DNA of 64,000 bases from Candidatus Woesearchaeota archaeon (GTDB taxonomy: Archaea > Nanobdellota > Nanobdellia > Woesearchaeales > UBA12501): assembly GCA_030651375.1 (NCBI GenBank), contig JAUSFM010000016.1, forward strand, positions 124,001-188,000, in the 5' to 3' direction. This document shows, in pieces, positions 56,784 through 63,816 of the stretch; positions within the stretch are counted from its first letter, which is position 1; each line of letters opens with the position of its first letter. The notes below the pieces were generated by a model that did not search any database, was not told the origin of the DNA, and saw only the letters and a list, made by a program, of their open reading frames with translations. The translations under genes were made by a program, and so were the position numbers.

Positions 56784-57662
56784 TTATAATTCAAGTATCC
56801 GCCGGTCATTCACATCTTCAAATATTGCTGATTCATTCCACCCATGCGGATTCCACGGATGGTTTGGTTCACCATAGATCTTGTGAAGAATATCAAGCGT
56901 CCACCCGGGCAGGGCAACTGTTTTCTTTAAGGCGCCCGCGCTATGAAGAAAAGTTGCCATGCTGTTGGCTGCGTATGCTGCAGCATATTCAAGATTGCGA
57001 GCGTCGGGCGCCATTACTGCCTGCGGTGGGAGTTCTGTCTGAACAGTAACCGACCCTTCAGGCAGATTCGGCACAACAGAAATGTTTACCAAAAAATGGA
57101 CCTGCCAGGGGTTATGTGGAAACAGGGTCAGCACAAGGTCTCGAAGATTGGCGCCAAAGTTGTGATATGGTTTCAGGAGCGGTGGCTGCCTGCGCACGGG
57201 TGATGGAGCCATTGGTGCGTAGAGTGCTTCAAAGTCATGCTCGTATAAATAGCGAACGTGTACAACCCCCGGTTCTGAAACAAGCCATGTTTTGGCAACT
57301 TCGCCGAGAATATATCCGATGACATGACGATAGAAGGGTGTACGGTCTCGTTTGGTTAGTTCAGCAATAGGGCCATCAGGACGGCCAGATTCTAATTCCA
57401 TAAACTGCTGATCAAGGGGAAGGTAGAGCACGGGCTGCTGATTTTTGTGGGTACGTTCTGCAACTTTCTTAAAGATTGCTGTTACCATGTCTTCAGGAAT
57501 GCGGCCATATTTTTTAATAAGAATTTCACGAATGGAAGGTTCGATCATCAACTGGTGGAGCCGTGCTGCAGCACGGTCAATAAGAGAATGTTCGAGCCCT
57601 GATTCAGCGTGCTGTGCAGCGTCAATTAACTCCGACAATTCAGAGGATGAATGGAGTTCCAT
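56784..57662 (-). CDS. Hypothetical soluble protein, 292 residues
   Basis: A helical N-terminal half (ELSELIDAAQHAESGLEHSL, AIFKKVAERTHKNQQ) and a C-terminal half with strands and prolines (NISVVPNLPEGSVTVQTELP). Long runs of Ala in AAAYAANSMATFLHSAGAL form a helix. No family was recognised and no membrane segment is present. A GACTATATAAAG box lies 40-50 bases upstream of the ATG at 57662, which leaves a short leader and a TTG alternative start. Confidence 0.55.
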   Translation of the reverse strand: MELHSSSELSELIDAAQHAESGLEHSLIDRAAARLHQLMIEPSIREILIKKYGRIPEDMVTAIFKKVAERTHKNQQPVLYLPLDQQFMELESGRPDGPIAELTKRDRTPFYRHVIGYILGEVAKTWLVSEPGVVHVRYLYEHDFEALYAPMAPSPVRRQPPLLKPYHNFGANLRDLVLTLFPHNPWQVHFLVNISVVPNLPEGSVTVQTELPPQAVMAPDARNLEYAAAYAANSMATFLHSAGALKKTVALPGWTLDILHKIYGEPNHPWNPHGWNESAIFEDVNDRRILEL

Positions 57663-57735
57663 AGCTGTGCCTGATTTCAACTCGTATAAATGCGTATCGC
57701 TAAATCTTTATATAGTCTAATCGTATTCCCACCCC

Positions 57736-58215
57736 ATGGACAAAATCAGCGAATATCGAGATAAAGCCGCACGAAACCTCCATATTGCTGACCACATTCT
57801 GACGCAGACCTACCCGATGCTGAATGACCCAAAACTGCTTCTTGCGGTCCTGGAAAACCTGTTTTTATCCATGAATCACGCGCTGACCTGCCTGCTCCAT
57901 TATGAGGAATACCACGGCAGGATTCCAAAGTTTTCCGACGAATTTGACAGCAAATTGAACATGCTCAAGCTGAAGGTTGCCAAGCAGAACAACATAACCC
58001 CTGAAGTGGTCAACTTCCTGCAGGAACTCAAGGCAAAGGTCTCTGCCCACAAAAAAAGCCCGCTGGAGTTTGCGCGAAAGGACCGGTTTGTCATCTGCTC
58101 GGATACCTACCAGACCCAGGTCATTTCTGCGCCCCAGCTTAAAAAGGACCTTCAAAGAACTAAGCTCTTTCTGCAATTAGTGCAGTCAATCATTGCCCGA
58201 GAAGCAAAAAAATAA
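57736..58215 (+). CDS. Helical protein beside MinD-like ATPase (HEPN-like?)
   Basis: A 159-residue all-helical protein. ARNLHIADHILTQTYPMLND and the packed helices around ENLFLSMNHALTCLLHYEEY look like HEPN/DUF86-type bundles. The Rx4-6H catalytic pair of HEPN RNases is not visible. It starts 39 bases before a second helical gene, then a MinD-like ATPase. The three share strand and close spacing. Confidence 0.6.
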   Translation: MDKISEYRDKAARNLHIADHILTQTYPMLNDPKLLLAVLENLFLSMNHALTCLLHYEEYHGRIPKFSDEFDSKLNMLKLKVAKQNNITPEVVNFLQELKAKVSAHKKSPLEFARKDRFVICSDTYQTQVISAPQLKKDLQRTKLFLQLVQSIIAREAKK

Positions 58216-58252
58216 ATAGTACGACCTATATATAGGTGAGGAGAAGGAGTAT

Positions 58253-58714
58253 ATGGAAGAATCACTATCAAATGCCCGGGAAGAGCTTAAGCGTGTTGAC
58301 CACCTTATCTACGTCAGCTTAAAGTACACGCGGACCTGTGATATTTTCAAGAGCATTATCCAACGGCTGATTGATTCGCTGGACAACACCCTACTTGCTA
58401 TTCTCAAGAAGTTCGAGGATGAAAAGAAGATTTATGAGATTCCCAGCCAGCCGGGAGTGCGGTGCAGCACCATCCGGGAACATATGACGGATGAGAAGGT
58501 TAACGAGCTTATTGAGTTCTATTTGCTGCTGCGCCAGATTAACCGCGCTGAATTTACCCGCTTCCGGGAATTCCGACGCCATGTGACCATGACGGTCAAT
58601 CTTGCCGGCGAGGAGCTTGAAATAACAATTGATAGAATCACGGAATATTACAAAAGAACAAGAGAATATATTGAGCACGTTGATAAAACACTACACCCTG
58701 AAAAAGTAAGTTGA
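58253..58714 (+). CDS. Second helical protein beside MinD-like ATPase
   Basis: A 153-residue helical protein with LDNTLLAILKKFEDEKKIYE in a hydrophobic core, similar in size and layout to the upstream one but not clearly homologous. GAAGGAG precedes the ATG. It is probably a partner of its neighbours; function unknown. Confidence 0.6.
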   Translation: MEESLSNAREELKRVDHLIYVSLKYTRTCDIFKSIIQRLIDSLDNTLLAILKKFEDEKKIYEIPSQPGVRCSTIREHMTDEKVNELIEFYLLLRQINRAEFTRFREFRRHVTMTVNLAGEELEITIDRITEYYKRTREYIEHVDKTLHPEKVS

Positions 58715-58774
58715 AACGATAGAAGAGAAAATGATAGAAGAGAGAAAGAGAGCAGAAGAAGAGAGACAACGACT

Positions 58775-59569
58775 ATGAAAACGCGATTTATTCTTGTGGC
58801 TTCAGGCAAAGGAGGAGTTGGAAAAACAACCGCATCGCTGAACATCGCCTGCGCCTTGGCACAGTTTGGTAGAGATGTTGTTGTCGTCGATGCCAATATG
58901 AGCACGCCCCACATCGGCATTATGCTCGGCTCGCCGCTGTTGGAAAACACGCTCAACAAGGCACTGCGCGGCAGCCGCTCGGTGCGCGATTGTGCGTATG
59001 TTCACCCATCGGGCATCAGGATTGTGCCATCCAGCATTGCACTCGGTGAGTATGCGCCAGAACACACCAAACAGCTGCGCAGTGTGCTGGCAGAGCTTGC
59101 CGGCACGGCTGAATTTGTGCTCATTGATGCAAGCGCCGGACTTGGCCCGGAATTTCGCGACGCAGTCCGCGCATCAGACGAGATACTTGTGGTGACCAGC
59201 CCGGACCTTCCGGCCGTGTCTGACGCGCTGAAACTCATTGCTGGTGCAGGAGAGCAAGGCATGCCTATTCTCGGTGTCGTGGTCAATAGGGTTGGATTGT
59301 CTGAAACACTCACGCTGGACAACATCCGCGACCTGATTAGCGAACCTATCATTGGCTGGGTGCCGGAAGACCGCGCCGTGCGTTCATCGCTTCTTATCAA
59401 ACAACCGGTTGTGTTCTCACATCCTGATACCGCAGCAGCTGTTGGCTTCAAGAAAGTTGCAGCAACACTGCTCGGACAAGTGTATCAGCCCGAAGTGCGC
59501 ACCATGCACAAGCCCGGCATGATTGATAAGATTATTGAGGGGATTAATCGGATTGGGGCGAAGAAGTAG
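58775..59569 (+). CDS. MinD/ParA-family ATPase
   Basis: A 264-residue deviant-Walker ATPase: VASGKGGVGKTTASLNIACA (Lys11 and Lys16), Walker A' VVDANMSTPHIG, LIDASAGLGPEFRD as Walker B and VVNRVG as the base contact. The C-terminus (DKIIEGINRIGAKK) is an amphipathic basic helix like the membrane-targeting sequence of MinD. It likely positions complexes at the membrane. Two helical proteins upstream are candidate cargo or regulators. Confidence 0.82.
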   Translation: MKTRFILVASGKGGVGKTTASLNIACALAQFGRDVVVVDANMSTPHIGIMLGSPLLENTLNKALRGSRSVRDCAYVHPSGIRIVPSSIALGEYAPEHTKQLRSVLAELAGTAEFVLIDASAGLGPEFRDAVRASDEILVVTSPDLPAVSDALKLIAGAGEQGMPILGVVVNRVGLSETLTLDNIRDLISEPIIGWVPEDRAVRSSLLIKQPVVFSHPDTAAAVGFKKVAATLLGQVYQPEVRTMHKPGMIDKIIEGINRIGAKK

Positions 59570-59620
59570 ACATGGTGATCCATAACTACATTTTTATATA
59601 CGGAATTCTATAACAGAACC

Positions 59621-60214
59621 ATGCCATTGCTTGAAAAGAAAAAAGATCTTGCCCAAACATTGCGTGACAAGGGTTGGGATGACGCCGATATAGAAAAAAC
59701 ACTGCGCATCATGGGCAAGGGCAGTGAACAGACCGGTGATGCTGAACAGAAAACACAGCAAGTTGTGTATTGGATGATTCTGTTGGATTTGGGCATTGGT
59801 AACCTTATGGTTTCCTTCGGCCTGATTCCGTTTCTCATGGTGCTCCAGCCAAGTTTTGTGCTCGGCATTATGGTGACGATTGGTTTTGTGCTCGGGCTTT
59901 TTTTTAACATGCTGGTGTGGGATTTAGAGCGTGTCAAGACGGAACATCATTTTGCCGCCATGTTTTTCATTCCCGGAACGGCGATAGTGAACATTGCGAT
60001 TATTGTTATTGTGGCAAACGCAATGTCCTCATTTCTTAAGACGGCAGTGCCGAAAAATCCGTACCTCTTGAGCGGCGCCTATGTCGCTGCATTCATTGTT
60101 CCCTATGTCATTGCCTTGGTTCGCGACGGCATGAAAAAACGGCAGGAACAACGACAGCTGGCGCGCGACGCGGAATCACAAAAGAGTATGCACGTGTATG
60201 GTGGAGTGGAATAG
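59621..60214 (+). CDS. Membrane protein, four transmembrane segments
   Basis: A 197-residue protein. A soluble N-terminus with a short helix-turn (LAQTLRDKGWDDADIEKTLR) may be a UBA-like or SHOCT-like contact. Four hydrophobic segments follow between about 50 and 170, and a charged tail (KKRQEQRQLARDAE). A TTTTTATATAC box is about 25 bases upstream. No transporter family was recognised. Confidence 0.6.
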   Translation: MPLLEKKKDLAQTLRDKGWDDADIEKTLRIMGKGSEQTGDAEQKTQQVVYWMILLDLGIGNLMVSFGLIPFLMVLQPSFVLGIMVTIGFVLGLFFNMLVWDLERVKTEHHFAAMFFIPGTAIVNIAIIVIVANAMSSFLKTAVPKNPYLLSGAYVAAFIVPYVIALVRDGMKKRQEQRQLARDAESQKSMHVYGGVE

Positions 60215-60241
60215 TTTTATAATAATAGAGAAAAATAAAAA

Positions 60242-60315
60242 GGGCCGCCAGTGGGAATTGAACCCACTCCAAAAGCTCCACAGGCTTCTATGCGAACCGG
60301 TACACTATGGCAGCC
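60242..60315 (-). tRNA. trnH: tRNA-His (GTG)
   Basis: 74 nt. The acceptor is GGCTGCC/GGCGGCC, the anticodon stem GAAGC/GCTTT, the loop CTGTGGA with anticodon GTG, and the T arm GTGGG-TTCAATT-CCCAC. The discriminator is C73, the histidine identity base. The -1 base in the genome is T, so G-1 would be added after transcription. Unlike the other three tRNA genes here, no hairpin element lies at its 3' side. Confidence 0.93.
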
Positions 60316-60357
60316 ATTGAGTAGGGTGTCAATAGGCAGTTCTTATAAATATTGCTG

Positions 60358-60615
60358 TTACATTCGTTTATATATTCTTGCTCGATGATCAATAAAACGT
60401 ACCCAGAGCGTATCCGGATTGAACGTAAGGTCGACAAGAACTCGGTAATCACCAATCCGAATTTTGTAGCCGTACGGCGCGGCAGTTAATGGCTCTATGC
60501 CTTGACCATTTTCACCAACTTGTTTTAGTTTCAGAACAATGCGGCGGGCAACAAGAGGAGCAAGTTTCTCCAATTGTTTTTCAGATTTTGGATCGTAATG
60601 AACATCATACTTCAT
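60358..60615 (-). CDS. RelE/ParE-family toxin
   Basis: An 85-residue protein of the RelE/ParE fold: YDVHYDPKSEKQLEKLAPLV, then APYGYKIRIGDYRVLVDLTF and the C-terminal WVRFIDHRARIYKRM. These are ribosome-dependent mRNA interferases or gyrase poisons; the basic C-terminus with Arg and His fits the RNase type. It overlaps the antitoxin stop by four bases (antitoxin first), the usual order of RelBE. Confidence 0.85.
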   Translation of the reverse strand: MKYDVHYDPKSEKQLEKLAPLVARRIVLKLKQVGENGQGIEPLTAAPYGYKIRIGDYRVLVDLTFNPDTLWVRFIDHRARIYKRM

Positions 60616-60806
60616 GCAAACTTCGTCTCCATCTCGGTTTGTGTTTTAAACTGAGAGACGGGACGCTTGCGGGACTCTTGTACCTGCGCAATGACTTCGT
60701 CACGAAGCTGGAGCTGGTTCTCTTCAAGAAGTTCTTTAATTTCATCCATCTCCCGCTTGAGCAAGAGCACGTTTTCATTGACCTGTTCGAGGGTTACCTG
60801 TTCCAT
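60612..60806 (-). CDS. RelB-like antitoxin
   Basis: A 64-residue helical protein (EQVTLEQVNENVLLLKREMD then EIKELLEENQLQLRDEVIAQ) with a loose C-terminus suited to wrapping a toxin. No clear DNA-binding fold is seen, so the repressor may be formed by its N-terminal helices as a dimer. The toxin gene follows at once. Confidence 0.75.
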   Translation of the reverse strand: MEQVTLEQVNENVLLLKREMDEIKELLEENQLQLRDEVIAQVQESRKRPVSQFKTQTEMETKFA

Positions 60807-60859
60807 ATCAGTCAGAAAGGTGCTGAGGTTTAAAAACTTTACTCGAAAGAATCCAATAG

Positions 60860-60869
60860 CTTTATAAAC
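60860..60869 (+). promoter_or_regulatory. TATA box of the S13-S4-S11-rpoD operon
   Basis: CTTTATAAAC is centred about 27 bases before 60892, the first base of the leader hairpin, so transcription should begin with the hairpin and not at the ATG. Confidence 0.6.
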
Positions 60870-60891
60870 AACCTCCTTGTTTATTCAGTAA

Positions 60892-60953
60892 AAAGCCCGA
60901 GTGAACAGCGTATAGGGCTCTCAGAACTTCTATACGCACTGTATTCTGGCTTT
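60892..60953 (+). promoter_or_regulatory. Hairpin leader of the ribosomal protein operon
   Basis: AAAGCC (60892-60897) pairs with GGCTTT (60948-60953), AGTG with CACT, and inside them GCGTATAG (60908-60915) pairs perfectly with CTATACGC (60930-60937) around a 14-base loop. The ATG of S13 follows 16 bases later. A structured leader is unusual beside so many leaderless genes and suggests feedback control of the operon by a ribosomal protein. Confidence 0.55.
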
Positions 60954-60969
60954 CTGACTTTGTGATTGC

Positions 60970-61506
60970 ATGGCAGACCAACCAAAACCTGAACAAAAAG
61001 ACTTTAACCATTTAGTCCGTATTGCAAATACTGACTTAGATGGCAAGAAGCAGATAGGAATGGCCTTGATGAAAATCAAGGGAGTTGGATTTATGTTCGC
61101 CAATGCGCTGTGCAAAATGGCCAACATCAACAATCGCGACCAGGTGGGATATCTTGCACAAACAAAAATTGACCTTCTCGATGAAATTCTTAAAAATCCA
61201 ACAAAATACGAATGCCCAGCATGGCTCTTCAATCGCCGGAATGATTACGAAACTGGCGTCGACAAGCACCTGGTCAAAAGCGATCTTGATTTCCAAAAAA
61301 GCAATGATATCAAACGACTGCGAATGATTCGCAGCTACCGCGGCTCACGCCACGCATCAGGCCTGCCGACCCGCGGCCAGAAAACCCGTTCAAACTTCAG
61401 GCGAAATAAAGGAAAAGTCCTCGGCGTCCAGCGCAAGAAACTCGCGCCGGGCAGCGACGAAGCTGCAAAAGGGAAAGATAAAGGAAAAGGTAAGGATAAA
61501 AAGTAA
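60970..61506 (+). CDS. rps13: Ribosomal protein uS13
   Basis: A 178-residue small-subunit head protein. The core has HLVRIANTDLDGKKQIGMAL, MKIKGVGFMFANAL and the RNA-binding end IRSYRGSRHASGLPTRGQKT followed by RSNFRR. Like other archaeal S13 it is longer than the bacterial form. A Lys/Gly/Asp-rich tail (KGKDKGKGKDKK) adds to the length. First gene of the operon with S4, S11 and rpoD. Confidence 0.95.
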   Translation: MADQPKPEQKDFNHLVRIANTDLDGKKQIGMALMKIKGVGFMFANALCKMANINNRDQVGYLAQTKIDLLDEILKNPTKYECPAWLFNRRNDYETGVDKHLVKSDLDFQKSNDIKRLRMIRSYRGSRHASGLPTRGQKTRSNFRRNKGKVLGVQRKKLAPGSDEAAKGKDKGKGKDKK

Positions 61507-61518
61507 ACAGGATGTACT

Positions 61519-62136
61519 ATGGGCGACCCGCGACGACTCAAAAAGAAATACCAGAAGCCAAGCCACCCGTGGCAGCTTGACCGGATTGAAGAGGAAAAAA
61601 TCCTCGTCGATGAATACGGCTTCAAGAACAAGCGGGAACTCTGGAAAATGCGCGCCGTGCTAAAGCACGCCGCAGACGAAGGAAAGCGGCTTATTGTCGC
61701 AACCGGCCCGCAGGCAATCAAGGAAGAAAAACAGCTCATTGCGCGGCTGAGCAAATATGGGCTTGTGCCAACAACCGCAACCATTGACAATGTACTTGGC
61801 CTCACGCTGAAAGACATCCTCGAACGCCGGCTCCAAACACAGGTGTACAAGAAAGGCCTTGCGCACACGATCAAACAAGCACGCCAACTTATCACCCACA
61901 ACCATATTCAAGTGGGTGGAAAAACAATCAACGCACCGTCGTATTTAGTCCTGCAAGCAGAGGAAGCAACAATCGTGTTTGACTCGGTTTCATCATTCAA
62001 CAATCCTGACCATCCGGAACGCACGGTCAAGCCTGCTCCGAAAAAAATCAGAAAAGAAAAGGACGACAAAGGACGAGGCGGCCGTGGACAGCGTGGCGGA
62101 CAGAGAAAACAGCGCTTCAGCCCCCAAAGAAAATAG
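61519..62136 (+). CDS. rps4: Ribosomal protein uS4
   Basis: A 205-residue protein: MGDPRRLKKKYQKPSHPWQL, the archaeal S4 start, then the S4 RNA-binding domain (LERRLQTQVYKKGLAHTIKQ, ITHNHIQVGGKTINAPSYLV). The tail is basic and rich in Gly and Arg. S4 starts 30S assembly. In bacteria S4 represses its own operon, so it is a candidate ligand of the leader hairpin, by analogy only. Confidence 0.95.
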   Translation: MGDPRRLKKKYQKPSHPWQLDRIEEEKILVDEYGFKNKRELWKMRAVLKHAADEGKRLIVATGPQAIKEEKQLIARLSKYGLVPTTATIDNVLGLTLKDILERRLQTQVYKKGLAHTIKQARQLITHNHIQVGGKTINAPSYLVLQAEEATIVFDSVSSFNNPDHPERTVKPAPKKIRKEKDDKGRGGRGQRGGQRKQRFSPQRK

Positions 62137-62199
62137 AGAAAATAAAAGTACATACGAAGAACACCTAACGATAAGCGATCACGCAGAAAAGGAACACCA

Positions 62200-62697
62200 A
62201 TGGAACAAGAAAAAGCACCTGAAAAACCAGCAGCAGAAACCGCAGCTCCAGCTCCGCAGCAAGAGCAACGCGAACAGCGGTATGAGCGGCCTGACCGGGA
62301 TTACCGGCGAAGCATGCGCTGGGGTGTTGCGCATATTTACTCATCATACAACAACACAATTATTCACGTCACTGACCTCACGGGCAGAGAAACAATTGCC
62401 CGCGCATCAGGAGGCATGGTGGTAAAAGCGCACCGGCTCGAAAGCAGCCCAACCGCAGCCATGCTCGCTGCAAAAAAGGCAGCAGACACGGCAATTGAAA
62501 AAGGAATTAATGGTATTCACATTAAAATCAAGGCACCCGGCGGCCACAATGGCCCAAACAACCCCGGGCCCGGCGCACAGGCAGCAGTCCGTGCATTGTC
62601 CAGAATGGGGTTGCGCATCGGTGTCATCCAAGACGTCACGCCTATTCCTCACGATTCCTGCAGAAAGAAAGGCGGAAAACGGGGACGGAGAGTATAA
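62200..62697 (+). CDS. rps11: Ribosomal protein uS11
   Basis: A 165-residue protein. The core [40 protein letters not shown] and the conserved RNA-binding end ([20 protein letters not shown]) are typical. A Pro/Glu/Gln-rich N-terminal extension of about 35 residues precedes the usual start. An AAAAGGAAC ribosome-binding site stands before the ATG. It lines the mRNA exit channel. Confidence 0.95.
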   Translation: MEQEKAPEKPAAETAAPAPQQEQREQRYERPDRDYRRSMRWGVAHIYSSYNNTIIHVTDLTGRETIARASGGMVVKAHRLESSPTAAMLAAKKAADTAIEKGINGIHIKIKAPGGHNGPNNPGPGAQAAVRALSRMGLRIGVIQDVTPIPHDSCRKKGGKRGRRV

Positions 62698-62699
62698 AC

Positions 62700-63482
62700 A
62701 TGGAACTCATGCTCTTGAATCAGGAAAAGAAAACCGGCAAGGTTTCGCTGTTAATCAAGGACACGACTCCCGCCCTTACAAATACTATTCGCCGACTGAT
62801 TGTTAACGAAGTGCCGACCATGGCGATTGACACTGCTGAAATAAAAAAGAACAGCACGGTGTTGTATGATGAAATGGTTGCTCACCGCCTCGGCCTTGTC
62901 CCGCTGAAAACTGATTTGAAAAGTTATGAGCTGCCAGAAAAATGCTCATGCAAAAAAGAAGGCTGCGCAAAATGCCGGCTCTTGCTCTCACTTAAAACAA
63001 AAGGCAGCGGCTATGTGTACGCTGAACGGCTCGAGTCAACTGACCCGAAAGTGGTTCCTGCGCATCCAAAAATGCCCATTGCAAAACTCATCAAAGGCCA
63101 GCAGCTTGAGGTGGATGCAACAGCAACACTCGGCCGCGGAAGAGAGCACATGAAATGGTCGCCTGGTTGTGTCTGGTTCACCAACCAGCCGCAGATTACC
63201 GTTAATAACAATTCACCAAAACTCGACGAGTTCAAGAACAAGTACCCGCCGCAGATTTTCAACAAGGCAGGAAAAATTGACAAGAATGTGATACTCGACC
63301 TGAACCTGGTTGATGCCTGCGACAGTGTATGCGATGACGTCGTAAAAGTCGAGTACCTGCCCAATAATTTCATACTTCACATCGAGCCATTCGGCCAGCT
63401 TAGTGCAAAAGAAATGCTCACCACTGCAGTTGAGGTGATGGAAGAAAAAATCGCCGAGATGGAAAAACTCATCGAAGAATAA
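62700..63482 (+). CDS. rpoD: DNA-directed RNA polymerase subunit D (Rpo3)
   Basis: A 260-residue homologue of Rpb3/alpha. The N-terminal dimerisation part (LTNTIRRLIVNEVPTMAIDT), an insert with a zinc-type cluster CSCKKEGCAKC (residues about 81-91) and the C-terminal HIEPFGQLSAKEMLTTAVEV helix are clear. The extra 3Fe-4S/4Fe-4S ferredoxin-like domain of some archaeal D subunits is reduced to DACDSVCDDVV, with too few cysteines for a cluster. It pairs with subunit L at the base of RNA polymerase. ATG two bases after the S11 stop. Confidence 0.94.
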   Translation: MELMLLNQEKKTGKVSLLIKDTTPALTNTIRRLIVNEVPTMAIDTAEIKKNSTVLYDEMVAHRLGLVPLKTDLKSYELPEKCSCKKEGCAKCRLLLSLKTKGSGYVYAERLESTDPKVVPAHPKMPIAKLIKGQQLEVDATATLGRGREHMKWSPGCVWFTNQPQITVNNNSPKLDEFKNKYPPQIFNKAGKIDKNVILDLNLVDACDSVCDDVVKVEYLPNNFILHIEPFGQLSAKEMLTTAVEVMEEKIAEMEKLIEE

Positions 63483-63508
63483 ATAGATAGTATGTTCACA
63501 TTCATATG

Positions 63509-63625
63509 CGGGAGTGCCGGAGCGGTCAAACGGGCTATTCAGTGCGCATGAAAGTGCGTGGTGAGCCTTGGGTTGAGGGCCTAGTAGCTTAGTGCTTACG
63601 CGGGTTCGAGTCCCGTCTCCCGCAT
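63509..63625 (+). tRNA. trnL: tRNA-Leu (GAG) with intron
   Basis: 117 nt, 84 after splicing. The acceptor is GCGGGAG/CTCCCGC, the D stem CCG/CGG, the anticodon stem TTGGG/CCTAG, the loop TTGAGGG with anticodon GAG. The variable arm is long (TAGCTTAGTGCTTAC) and the T loop is TTCGAGT; the discriminator is A. A leucine tRNA just before the eL18 gene is also known from Haloarcula (tRNA-Leu, L18e, L13, S9 cluster), which supports the identity. CCA is not encoded. Confidence 0.85.
63536..63568 (+). other. tRNA intron at position 26/27
   Basis: The 33 bases CTATTCAG...GAGCC separate the D arm from the anticodon stem and must be removed for a normal cloverleaf. GGGCT (63533-63537) can pair with AGCCT (63565-63569) across both splice sites, giving the helix of a bulge-helix-bulge substrate. 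A small hairpin fills the intron. Archaeal introns normally sit at 37/38; this site is unusual. The exact cut may shift by a base or two. Confidence 0.65.
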
Positions 63626-63654
63626 CATTATTATCAAAAAGATCCAGATCAAAA

Positions 63655-63776
63655 GTGCAGGATGTGTGGCCGAGCGCAAAGCGCCGGGACTCCGAACGAA
63701 GTGAGGATGTCCCTCTTTTGGTCAAGCTTTTTTGCTTGCAAAAAAGATTGCGCAGGTTCGTCCCGTCTCCCGCATT
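63655..63776 (-). repeat. Hairpin element, copy A, bounded by tRNA 3'-end duplicate
   Basis: On the minus strand the order is CTTTTTTGC-AA-GCAAAAAAG (63746-63727), GGGACATCC...GGAGTCCC (63713-63686), GCGC-TTT-GCGC (63684-63674), the same three hairpins as copy C. At 63755-63775 GGTTCGTCCCGTCTCCCGCA repeats the 3' end of the tRNA-Leu(GAG) gene with a two-base deletion. The element therefore fills the space between a real and a copied tRNA end. Confidence 0.75.
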
Positions 63777-63789
63777 TTATTGATCATTG

Positions 63790-63798
63790 ATATAAAAT
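63790..63798 (+). promoter_or_regulatory. TATA box for eL18
   Basis: ATATAAAAT is centred about 23-25 bases before the eL18 ATG, so the gene has its own leaderless promoter after the tRNA and repeat, separate from the rpoD operon. Confidence 0.5.
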
Positions 63799-63816
63799 CA
63801 AAAAATCCTGAAAACC

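Noticed and set aside
63536-63568. Reading the first ATTCAG loop as a tRNA with anticodon TCA or CAG
   Set aside because: Those folds lack U33 or break the D stem. The GAG fold restores all arms and the long variable arm.
63592-63783. Plus-strand frame over tRNA and element A (AKRRDSERSEDVP)
   Set aside because: It starts inside a tRNA and consists of the repeat; the same peptide appears on the minus strand at 47.4 kb because the element is repeated.
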